Part shown: positions 32,843-39,819 of the stretch, in pieces | Position numbering within the stretch: position 1 is the stretch's first letter | Layout of the letters: each line of letters begins with the position of its first letter | Origin: UBA1081 sp045537555 | GTDB lineage: Bacteria; Bacillota; Clostridia; Oscillospirales; Acutalibacteraceae | Direction of reading: 5' to 3' | DNA: 42,986 nucleotides | Assembly (NCBI GenBank): GCA_045537555.1 | Contig: JAZSPR010000105.1 | Span: 1-42,986 of the forward strand | Position numbers and translations under genes: made by a program | The notes under the pieces: generated by a model | Told to the model about the DNA's origin: nothing | What the model saw: the letters and a program-made list of their open reading frames with translations, nothing else | Database searches by the model: none

Positions 32843-34102
32843 TTATTCCTCCACTCTGACCTTGATTGTGCTGTTCTCATTAAGAGTAGCAAGAATATCT
32901 GCGGGAATAACAACATTTTCCATTTCACCGGGAGCAAGCTTGACCTTTTTCTTTGATGAAATGACGTTGCCGTCAACTTCAACTGTGAGCTTCTTGTTCA
33001 TATAGATAGCGCCCACACGGAAATAGAGCTTGATGTCTTCCTTTGATTTTATGTTTACCTTCTGAGGTACAATATATCTTACACCGTTTTCGGGAGTAGT
33101 ATTGATGTAAACTTTTTCATCAGTATCTTTGCCGAGAATGTATCTTGCCGCACCTTCACCTGCAATCTGAGATTCAAGTGTAACATAGTCAACAAGGTCA
33201 TGCACCTGAAGAACGTTACCGCATGCAAAAATACCTTCGTGGTCTGTTTCTCTCATTTCGTTAACAACGGCTCCGCTTGTGATATTGTCAATTGCAATAC
33301 CTGCCTGCTTTGTCAGCTCGTTTTCGGGGATAAGACCGACTGAAAGCATAAGAGTATCACATTCGATGTATTCTTCCGTTCCGGGGATGGGCTGAAGTCT
33401 GTCGTCAACCTTTGCGATTGTGACGCCTTCAAGTCTTTCCTTGCCGTGAGTTTCGATAACTGTTGTTGAGAGCTTAAGGGGAATACCGAAATCGTCAAGA
33501 CACTGAACAATGTTTCTTGTAAGACCGCCTGAGAAGGGCATAAGTTCGCATACAACCTTTACTTGAGCACCCTCAAGAGTCATTCTTCTTGCCATGATAA
33601 GACCGATGTCACCTGAACCGAGGATAACAACTTTCTTGCCGGGCATATAGCCGTCAATGTTAACATATTTCTGAGCAGTACCTGCAGTCATGATACCTGA
33701 TGCACGTGTACCTGCAATCTGAAGTGCTCCGCGGGGTCTTTCACGGCAACCCATAGCAAGGATAACTGCTGTAGCTTTTATCTGAATAAGGCCGTCAACT
33801 GTATTAACGGCTGTTACAACTTTGTCATCGCTTACTGAAAGAACCATTGTGTTAACCTTGACTTCAATGTCTGTATCTTTCAGCATATCAATAAACTTTG
33901 CCGCATATTCGGGACCTGAAAGCTCTTCACCGAAGTAGTGAAGACCGAAGCCTGTATGAATGCACTGTTCAAGAATGCCGCCGAGTGTTTCTGCTCTTTC
34001 GAGAACGATGATTTTTTCTACACCGCATTCTCTGGCTTTGAGAGCCGCCGCCATACCTGCGGGACCGCCGCCTACAACAACAAGATCATAGTTTAACATC
34101 AT
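32843..34102 (-). CDS. FAD/NAD(P)-dependent pyridine nucleotide-disulfide oxidoreductase
   Basis: A 419-residue flavoprotein. Two Rossmann motifs are clear: VVVGGGPAGMAAALKA for FAD and VVILGSGDIGLIMARRM for NAD(P)H. MGCRERPRGALQIAGTR and ACGNVLQVHDLVDYVTLE are typical of the small-ferredoxin-reductase-like group. The last 85 residues form an added beta-rich tail. The start is ATG 34102, with GAGGTGAG before it, 7 bases after the preceding gene's stop. It is the middle gene of the trio and may pass electrons between the GlpA-like flavoprotein and DUF1667 or quinone/ferredoxin. Confidence 0.9.
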   Translation of the reverse strand: MMLNYDLVVVGGGPAGMAAALKARECGVEKIIVLERAETLGGILEQCIHTGFGLHYFGEELSGPEYAAKFIDMLKDTDIEVKVNTMVLSVSDDKVVTAVNTVDGLIQIKATAVILAMGCRERPRGALQIAGTRASGIMTAGTAQKYVNIDGYMPGKKVVILGSGDIGLIMARRMTLEGAQVKVVCELMPFSGGLTRNIVQCLDDFGIPLKLSTTVIETHGKERLEGVTIAKVDDRLQPIPGTEEYIECDTLMLSVGLIPENELTKQAGIAIDNITSGAVVNEMRETDHEGIFACGNVLQVHDLVDYVTLESQIAGEGAARYILGKDTDEKVYINTTPENGVRYIVPQKVNIKSKEDIKLYFRVGAIYMNKKLTVEVDGNVISSKKKVKLAPGEMENVVIPADILATLNENSTIKVRVEE

Positions 34103-34109
34103 TCTCACC

Positions 34110-35540
34110 TCACTTTGTTCTGTCAAACAGAATGTTTGAATTTCCGCCGAATTTTGTGATTTCATTTATATTGCAACCGAGTTCACGTGCGAGAATTTCA
34201 ACAACCTTTGAACCGCAGAAGCCACCCTGACATCTGCCCATACCGGCTCTTGTTCTTCTCTTTACGCCGTCAACATCCCTTGCCCCTGCAGGAGCCTTGA
34301 TTGCATCAATAATTTCGCCCTCTGTAATTGTTTCACAGCGACAGATGATTCTGCCGTATGCGGGATTATTCTTTATAAGCTCGGCTCTTTCTTCGTCTGT
34401 CATGTGTCTGAATCTTACGGGAGCCTCTCTTGTGTCATCGTAATCAGCTTTTTCTTCAAGACCGCCGAATACACCCTTTACGATTTCGCCGATGTATTTT
34501 GCGATTGCGGGAGCTGATGAAAGACCGGGAGACTCAATACCTGCCGCATTGATAAGACGGTTATTTTTTTCACTCACACCTATAAGGAATTCGTGTGCCG
34601 CCGCATGAGCACGAAGACCTGTGAAAGAAGTGATTGCATTTCTTGTGTTGACTGAAGGAACACTCTTTACCGCATATTTTCTTACATCGTTAAGACCTGA
34701 GTTTGAAGTTGCAACATTTGTTTTGTCGTCAATATCTTCGGCTGTGGGGCCTACGAGGAGATTGCCGTCAACTGTGGGAGAAACAAGAATACCTTTACCC
34801 ATTTTGCTCGGGCATTGGAAAATAGTGTGGCTTACCGTGTTGCCGACAGCTCTGTCAAGAAGGAAATATTCGCCCTTTCTTGCTGTGATGCTTATAGTGT
34901 CGTCACCTGCCATGCGTGCAAGGTCATCTGAGAAAACACCTGCCGCATTGATGACATATTTTGCGGAAATTTGTCCCTGAGTTGTGTCAAGAACAACACA
35001 TTCGTCAGTTGTTTCAACTGCCTTTACTTCGCAGTTTCTTATAAATTCAACACCGTTTGAAACAGCACATTCAGCCGCCGCAATTGTAAGCTCATAAGGA
35101 CATACGATACCGGCTGTCGGAGCATAAAGTGCGCCGAATGAATCGGGGCTGAGGTTTGGTTCTTTTTTAAGGAGTTCTTCTTTTGAAAGGATGCTGATTT
35201 CGGGAACACCGTTAGCCTTACCTCTTTCAAGAAGGACTTCAAGATGCTTCATTTCATCATCTGAAAATGCAACAACGAGTGAACCGTTGTTTATATAGGG
35301 AACATGGAGCTTATTGCATGTTTCGGGCATAAGAGCACAGCCTTCAACATTCATTTTTGCCATAAGGCTTCCTTCAGCCGCATCAAAGCCTGCGTGAACT
35401 ATACCGCTGTTGGCTTTTGTTGCGCCCATGGCAACATCGTTGCACTTTTCAAGAAGTGCAATTCTGAGATTGTACTTTGAGAGTTCTCTCGCTGTCATTG
35501 CACCGGTGACACCTGCACCGACAATTGCAATATCGTACAT
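34110..35540 (-). CDS. GlpA-like FAD-dependent oxidoreductase with C-terminal [2Fe-2S] domain
   Basis: A 476-residue protein. The N-terminal DAO domain has IVGAGVTGAMTARELSKY, LEKCNDVAMGATKANSGIVHAGFD and GLRAHAAAHEFLIG. The C-terminal part (about 398-450) is a BFD-like [2Fe-2S] domain with CRCETITEGEIIDAI and GRCQGGFCG, giving four Cys. The arrangement fits anaerobic-type glycerol-3-phosphate dehydrogenases and related 2-hydroxy-acid enzymes. AAAGGAG precedes ATG 35540; a promoter lies at 35579-35607. It is the first gene of the three-gene redox operon. Substrate likely glycerol-3-phosphate, not certain; no glycerol kinase or permease is in the window. Confidence 0.88.
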   Translation of the reverse strand: MYDIAIVGAGVTGAMTARELSKYNLRIALLEKCNDVAMGATKANSGIVHAGFDAAEGSLMAKMNVEGCALMPETCNKLHVPYINNGSLVVAFSDDEMKHLEVLLERGKANGVPEISILSKEELLKKEPNLSPDSFGALYAPTAGIVCPYELTIAAAECAVSNGVEFIRNCEVKAVETTDECVVLDTTQGQISAKYVINAAGVFSDDLARMAGDDTISITARKGEYFLLDRAVGNTVSHTIFQCPSKMGKGILVSPTVDGNLLVGPTAEDIDDKTNVATSNSGLNDVRKYAVKSVPSVNTRNAITSFTGLRAHAAAHEFLIGVSEKNNRLINAAGIESPGLSSAPAIAKYIGEIVKGVFGGLEEKADYDDTREAPVRFRHMTDEERAELIKNNPAYGRIICRCETITEGEIIDAIKAPAGARDVDGVKRRTRAGMGRCQGGFCGSKVVEILARELGCNINEITKFGGNSNILFDRTK

Positions 35541-35578
35541 TTTTAATATCTCCTTTAAAATTTATTCATACATTATAT

Positions 35579-35607
35579 ATTATAACAAAGTGAGAAAATA
35601 AAATCAA
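35579..35607 (-). promoter_or_regulatory. Sigma-A promoter of the GlpA-like/FAD/DUF1667 operon
   Basis: On the minus strand TTGATT (35607-35602), 17 bp and TATAAT (35584-35579). The hairpin element starts about 5 bases upstream of the -35. Confidence 0.82.
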
Positions 35608-35612
35608 TAGTA

Positions 35613-35867
35613 AACAATAATTTATCGCTGAGCGATAAATTATTGTAGTGATATATTTTCCTGCGGAAAATGTGATATATCCGTCTGTGACGGATGTGAT
35701 ATATTTGCTTCGCAAATATGATATAATTTGCCTTCGGCAAATTGTTTCGGAAGCCCTTCGGGCTTGATTATATATAATGGGGTTTAAGGGGCTTGCCCCT
35801 TCCTTAACTCCTCACTCCTCACTCCTCATTCCTCACTCCTCACTTGCCCGACAAATTCTGATTTGTC
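35613..35867. repeat. Modular hairpin element A, with 24-bp-period array
   Basis: This 366-base gap between genes (35541-35906) has no coding frame. The element begins AACAATAATTTATCG, an end also seen at 39497 and 42869. A hairpin array follows with a GTGATATAT linker at about 35648, 35672 and 35696 (24-bp period) and stems TTTCC-tgc-GGAAA, CCGTC-tgt-GACGG, TTTGC-ttc-GCAAA and AATTTGCC-ttc-GGCAAATT. Next is the GGGGC core in reverse (35747-35802), then C/T-rich ACTCCTC repeats to about 35844. It ends CCCGACAAATTCTGATTT (35847-35864). The outer ends match elements at 37156 and 39667. Confidence 0.85.
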
Positions 35868-35895
35868 AAAAAAACGGACACCTTCCGGCATCCGT
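35868..35895 (-). terminator. Intrinsic terminator of the chromate transporter operon
   Basis: On the minus strand ACGGATGCC and GGTGTCCGT form a stem with two G-U pairs and loop GGAA, followed by a T run (plus-strand A run at 35868-35874). It begins 11 bases after the second chrA half. Confidence 0.75.
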
Positions 35896-35906
35896 TGACT
35901 GAAACA

Positions 35907-36512
35907 TTACATGGGTAATTTAAACGCATATCCTGTTGCGATACCGACAACTGCGGAGATTACAATTATGAGTATGGGATGAACTTTTTTAAAGGCAAGA
36001 ATGCTCATTACTGCAAAAAGGGCAAGCAAAATATAAAACTCATAACTTGTAAATATTGCTGCGGAGAAACCATTCGGGACAAATACAATCAATGCCATTG
36101 AAACCACGGCTGATGCGATAAGACCGACTGCAGCGGGCTTGAGACCCGACATAGCACCTTTTACAAGCTTATTTTTCTTGAACTGTTCAAACAGTTTTGC
36201 AACGATAAGAATAATAATGAAAGAAGGAAGAACAACACCGAGTGTTGCGCACACACCGCCTAAAAGTCCGCCGATATATGTGTTCATTCCGCCGGCAGTT
36301 GAACCCATCTGTGTGCCGACATAAGTTGCCATATTGATAGCAAAAGGACCGGGGGTACTTTCGCTGACAGCAATGAAGTTTATGAGGTCTTCAAGGGGTA
36401 TCCAGTTACGTGTTGTCACTTCTTCCTGAATCAGCGGTAACATTGCATAGCCTCCGCCGAAAGTAAAAAGTCCTATTTTAAAGAAAGTAATAAAAAGTTC
36501 CCAGAAAATCAT
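35907..36512 (-). CDS. Chromate transporter, half protein (CHR family)
   Basis: A 201-residue, about six-helix membrane protein with the CHR signatures FTFGGGYAMLPLIQEEV and ESTPGPFAINMATYVG. It is one of two short halves; in the short-chain CHR family two such proteins together make the ChrA-like chromate-efflux pump. The start ATG overlaps the preceding half's stop by 4 bases (ATGA), so the two are coupled. In gut bacteria the physiological substrate may not be chromate. Cell membrane location. Confidence 0.92.
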   Translation of the reverse strand: MIFWELFITFFKIGLFTFGGGYAMLPLIQEEVTTRNWIPLEDLINFIAVSESTPGPFAINMATYVGTQMGSTAGGMNTYIGGLLGGVCATLGVVLPSFIIILIVAKLFEQFKKNKLVKGAMSGLKPAAVGLIASAVVSMALIVFVPNGFSAAIFTSYEFYILLALFAVMSILAFKKVHPILIIVISAVVGIATGYAFKLPM

Positions 36513-37069
36513 TCCTGTTTCTCCTTTCTTTCTTTAATGATTGAAGCCACAATGCCGAATATTGCACTTCCGATAATTACAAAAAGAACATTAAGGTCAG
36601 TAAATGCGGCAATGATGAATGAAAGAGCCATTATAATATAAGGAATAACTTCCTTTTTGATTTTTTTGAACATTGTCCACAGTGATTTGAGAATAAGTGC
36701 AAGAACACCTGCACGGATTCCGAAAAAGGCATATTTCACAGCCTGAATATCGCTGAACTGATTGAGAATGAGTGAAATTATTGAAATGATGATATATGAG
36801 GGGAGAACAACGCCGAATGTTGAACAGAATGAGCCCCAGAAGCCTGCAACCTTGTAACCGACAAATGTAGCGGAATTTATAGCAATAGGACCGGGGGTGG
36901 ACTCTGCAATTGCGATGATTTCGAGTATATCGTCGTCTGAAATCCACTTGTGTTTTTCAACCGTTTCTCTCTGTATCAGCGGAATCATGGCATATCCGCC
37001 GCCGAATGTGAAAGCACCTATTCTCAGGAATGTGAGAAAAAGTGTGAGACATCTTTTTGCTTTTTCCAT
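36509..37069 (-). CDS. Chromate transporter, half protein (CHR family), upstream half
   Basis: A 186-residue membrane protein. The start is ATG 37069, with AAGGAG upstream; the longer frame to 37111 overlaps the promoter. Motifs FTFGGGYAMIPLIQRETV and ESTPGPIAINSATFVGYKVAG are typical. Several hydrophobic segments end in a charged tail (KERKEKQE). It is encoded first, directly followed by the other half, and they probably form a heterodimer. Sequence identity between halves is limited except in the signature regions. Confidence 0.92.
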   Translation of the reverse strand: MEKAKRCLTLFLTFLRIGAFTFGGGYAMIPLIQRETVEKHKWISDDDILEIIAIAESTPGPIAINSATFVGYKVAGFWGSFCSTFGVVLPSYIIISIISLILNQFSDIQAVKYAFFGIRAGVLALILKSLWTMFKKIKKEVIPYIIMALSFIIAAFTDLNVLFVIIGSAIFGIVASIIKERKEKQE

Positions 37070-37101
37070 TGGTTTAATCTCCTTGAATTTTTTCCTTAAA
37101 C

Positions 37102-37130
37102 AGTATATCAAAACGGAATTTATAAATCAA
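37102..37130 (-). promoter_or_regulatory. Sigma-A promoter of the chromate transporter operon
   Basis: On the minus strand TTGATT (37130-37125), 17 bp and TATACT (37107-37102). Element C begins 26 bases further upstream. Confidence 0.78.
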
Positions 37131-37155
37131 CATTATTTACATAAAATAACTTAAG

Positions 37156-37409
37156 AAATCAGAATTTGTCGGGATATTTGAATAAACCAATCGTAGGGAC
37201 CGATGCCCACATCGGTCCGCATTTGTCGAAGACAAATCGGAAATCTTTGATTTCCGCTAACCGACAAATTAATTCAATGAATTTATTGTAATATAACGGT
37301 GTTCCACCGTTATTGCTCCGCTACACTCCGCAATAGGACCGATGTGGGCATCGGTCCCTACAAAAATTACTTTTCTTTCAATAAAAGATCCCGACAAATT
37401 ATTATTTGT
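37156..37409. repeat. Modular hairpin element C (GTAGGGACC inverted repeats inside shared ends)
   Basis: No gene lies in this gap (37070-37479). The outer ends are AAATCAGAATTTGTCGGGAT (37156-37175) and the related inverted ATCCCGACAAATTATTATTT from 37388. Inside are two inverted 27-base GTAGGGACC units (37193-37219 and 37336-37361), with hairpins ATTTGTC-gaa-GACAAAT, CGGAAATC-ttt-GATTTCCG and ACGGTG-ttc-CACCGT and an ATTGC/GCAAT pair between them. About 120 bases of its right part recur inverted at 42866-42986. Confidence 0.87.
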
Positions 37410-37414
37410 ATTGC

Positions 37415-37443
37415 TTGACAAAATTATGAATTTGTCGTAAAAT
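37415..37443 (+). promoter_or_regulatory. Sigma-A promoter of uxuA, with inverted repeat in spacer
   Basis: TTGACA at 37415-37420, a 17-bp spacer and TAAAAT at 37438-37443. GACAAA (37417-37422) and TTTGTC (37431-37436) form an inverted repeat between the boxes, a possible operator. It resembles the palindrome GACAAATTCTGATTTGTC that ends element A, so it may be repeat-derived. Confidence 0.78.
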
Positions 37444-37479
37444 TTAAGATGTATAAATTTAAAAATAAGGACTGATATT

Positions 37480-38532
37480 ATGAAGCTTTCTTTCCGTTGG
37501 TACGGCAAAGACGATAAGATTACATTACAGCATATCAGACAGATTCCGGGTATGGATTCAATTGTTACTGCAGTATATGATGTTCCCGTCGGCGAAGTAT
37601 GGAGCCGTGAGAGTATCGCTGAACTCAAACAAATGACAGAGGATGCAGGACTTAAGTTTGATGTCATTGAAAGTGTTCCCGTTCATGAGGACATCAAGCT
37701 TGGCAAGCCCACCCGTGAAAAATATATTGAAAATTACTGCGAAAATGTCAGAAGACTCGGCGAAGCAGGTGTAAAATGTATCTGCTATAACTTCATGCCC
37801 GTTTTTGACTGGACAAGAACTCAGCTTGACCATGTTCTTCCCGACGGTTCAACTTCACTTGTTTATTATCAGGAGCAGGTTGATAAGGTTGACCCTCTCA
37901 AGAGCGATTCTGATCTTACTCTTCCCGGTTGGGATGCATCTTATACAAGAGATGAACTCGCATCGGTTGTTGCAGAATACAATGCAATGACAGAAGAAGA
38001 CCTCTGGGACAACATTAAATATTTCCTTGAAAAGGTTATTCCCGTTGCCGCCCAATATGACATCAACATGGCAATTCACGAAGATGACCCCTGCTGGAGC
38101 ATTTTCGGACTTCCCAGAATCATCACTGATGAAAAGAATCTTGATAAATTCCTTTCTCTTGTTGACGATCCCCATAACGGACTTACATTCTGTGTAGGTT
38201 CACTCGGCTGTTCAAATAAGAATGATGTTGTTTCAATGGCTGCAAAATATGCAAAAATGGGCAGAATCCACTTTGTTCATATGCGTAATGTTGCTGTGCT
38301 TGATAACGGCTTTGAAGAGAGAGCACATCTTTCATCATGTGGAAGTATTGATATGTATGCCGTAATGAAGGCTCTTCACGATAACGGCTTTACAGGTTAT
38401 GTAAGACCCGACCACGGCAGAATGATATGGGGCGAAACCGGCAGACCCGGTTACGGTCTTTTCGACAGAGCACTCGGTGCCACATATCTCAACGGGCTGT
38501 GGGAAGCAATTGAAAAGGGCAGTAAGGAGTAA
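37480..38532 (+). CDS. uxuA: Mannonate dehydratase
   Basis: A 350-residue UxuA enzyme converting D-mannonate to 2-keto-3-deoxygluconate in hexuronate breakdown. Typical sequence covers the whole length: SFRWYGKDDKITLQHIRQIPG, VFDWTRT, the metal-site motifs IHEDDPCWS, FCVGSLG, HFVHMRN and RPDHGRMIWGE. Xylose-isomerase-like TIM barrel, cytoplasmic. AAGGA precedes ATG 37480. The KDPG aldolase follows 5 bases after. Its promoter has a possible operator. No uxuB, uxaC or KDG kinase is present within the window, so the rest of the pathway must be elsewhere. Confidence 0.96.
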   Translation: MKLSFRWYGKDDKITLQHIRQIPGMDSIVTAVYDVPVGEVWSRESIAELKQMTEDAGLKFDVIESVPVHEDIKLGKPTREKYIENYCENVRRLGEAGVKCICYNFMPVFDWTRTQLDHVLPDGSTSLVYYQEQVDKVDPLKSDSDLTLPGWDASYTRDELASVVAEYNAMTEEDLWDNIKYFLEKVIPVAAQYDINMAIHEDDPCWSIFGLPRIITDEKNLDKFLSLVDDPHNGLTFCVGSLGCSNKNDVVSMAAKYAKMGRIHFVHMRNVAVLDNGFEERAHLSSCGSIDMYAVMKALHDNGFTGYVRPDHGRMIWGETGRPGYGLFDRALGATYLNGLWEAIEKGSKE

Positions 38533-38537
38533 TAAAA

Positions 38538-39497
38538 ATGAACGAAATTCTTAAAGAAATAAGCAAAATCGGTATTGTTCCCGTTGTTAAAATCGATAAC
38601 GCAAAGGATGCCGTACCCCTCGCAGATGCTCTTATCAAAGGCGGTCTGCCCTGTGCGGAAGTCACATTCAGAACTGCGGCTGCAGAAGAAGCTATTGCAC
38701 TTATGACAAAGGAATTCCCCGAAATGCTTGTAGGTGCAGGTACTGTTCTTACAACAGATCAGGTTGACAAAGCTGTTAATGCAGGTGCAAAGTTCATCGT
38801 TACTCCCGGTTTTAACGAAACAGTTGTAAAATACTGCGTTGAAAAAAATATCCCCATCACACCCGGCTGTCCTTCAACTTCCGATATTGAAGCAGCCCTC
38901 GCTCTCGGACTTGATGTTGTCAAATTCTTCCCCGCAGAAAACCTCGGCGGTATCAGCATGATTAAAGCACTTGCAGCTCCCTATGTAGGCGTTAAATTCA
39001 TGCCCACAGGCGGTATCAATGCTAAGAATATCAACTCTTACCTCGATTGTGACAAGATTCTTGCTTGCGGCGGAAGCTGGATGGTTAAGGATACACTCAT
39101 CAACGAAGGCAAATTCGACGAAATCGAAGCTCTTACAAAGGAAGCAGTTGCAAATATGCTCGGTTTTAAACTCGCACACCTTGCAATCAACTGTGAAGAC
39201 GAACAGAAGGCAAAGGCTGTTGCAGATATGTTCACACTCTGTTTCAATTTCTCACAGAGAGAGATTCCCGTAAGCTATTTCTGTACAGATGAAATCGAAG
39301 TTATGAAATATAACGGCAGAGGAACAATGGGTCACATTGCCGTTAAGACAAACTATATGGATAAAGCCGTTGCTTATCTTGAGAGAAAGGGTATTGCTCT
39401 TGATTATGAGTCAGCTCAGTATGACGCAAAGGGCAACATGACATTTATCTATCTCAAAGAAGAATTCGGCGGTTTTGCTGTTCATCTTTGCCTGTAA
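38538..39497 (+). CDS. eda: KDPG/KHG aldolase fused to a VOC-like domain
   Basis: A 319-residue protein. Residues 1-205 are a full class I KDPG/KHG aldolase: Glu41 in AEVTFRT and the Schiff-base Lys129 in VVKFFPAENLGG, plus PTGGINAKN. They split 2-keto-3-deoxy-6-phosphogluconate into pyruvate and glyceraldehyde-3-phosphate. Residues about 212-319 are an added beta-alpha-beta domain reading HLAINCEDEQKAKAVADMF... GHIAVKTNYMDKAVAYLERKGI... YLKEEFGGFAVHL, resembling the glyoxalase/VOC fold. Ordinary aldolases end near 205-215. I recall this longer form in other Clostridia. The gene is next to uxuA, with the same promoter. Confidence 0.92.
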   Translation: MNEILKEISKIGIVPVVKIDNAKDAVPLADALIKGGLPCAEVTFRTAAAEEAIALMTKEFPEMLVGAGTVLTTDQVDKAVNAGAKFIVTPGFNETVVKYCVEKNIPITPGCPSTSDIEAALALGLDVVKFFPAENLGGISMIKALAAPYVGVKFMPTGGINAKNINSYLDCDKILACGGSWMVKDTLINEGKFDEIEALTKEAVANMLGFKLAHLAINCEDEQKAKAVADMFTLCFNFSQREIPVSYFCTDEIEVMKYNGRGTMGHIAVKTNYMDKAVAYLERKGIALDYESAQYDAKGNMTFIYLKEEFGGFAVHLCL

Positions 39498-39677
39498 ACA
39501 ATAATTTGTCGAGGTGCCCTCGACAAATTACAAAGTGAGGAGTTAGGAATGAGGAGTGAGGAGTGAAGGAAGGGGCAAGGCCCCTTAAACCCCGATTTTT
39601 AAATCCAAGTCCGCAGGACTTCCGAAACTCCTAACTCCTAACTTCACACTCCTAACTATCTCAACTAATTCTGATTT
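39497..39677. repeat. Modular hairpin element B
   Basis: This is the main content of the 322-base gap after eda (39498-39819). It starts AACAATAATTTGTCG (its first base is the last base of the eda stop), with hairpin AATTTGTCGAGG/CCTCGACAAATT. G/A-rich GGAGTGA repeats (39536-39568) lead to the GGGGC core (39569-39625, second hairpin AAGTCC-gca-GGACTT), and C/T-rich ACTCCTA repeats follow. It ends near AATTCTGATTT (39667-39677). The left and right arms are roughly complementary. Confidence 0.83.
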
Positions 39678-39689
39678 ACTTAAATTTAA

Positions 39690-39717
39690 AAGTCTGTCTT
39701 CGGACGGGCTTTTTTTG
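39690..39717 (+). terminator. UUCG-loop terminator after the uxuA-eda operon
   Basis: AAGTCTGTC (39690-39698), loop TTCG and GACGGGCTT (39703-39711) with a T run. It marks the end of the uxuA-eda transcript. Confidence 0.85.
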
Positions 39718-39760
39718 TTTTTATTTTATAAAAAAATACAAAATATAACAGTCATATATA

Positions 39761-39789
39761 TTGAAAATGTAAAATTTATATGATATAAT
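39761..39789 (+). promoter_or_regulatory. Sigma-A promoter of the GPH transporter gene
   Basis: TTGAAA at 39761-39766, a 17-bp spacer and TATAAT at 39784-39789. AAAGGAG follows at 39804-39810. Confidence 0.82.
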
Positions 39790-39819
39790 TATTAAAAATA
39801 ATTAAAGGAGATGATTGCA

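Noticed and set aside
35647..35745. Possible CRISPR-like repeat array
   Set aside because: The 24-bp period is too short for repeat plus spacer, and the variable parts are self-complementary.
37156..37409. Complete insertion sequence
   Set aside because: The element is only about 250 bases and has no transposase frame; it can be a non-autonomous element at most.
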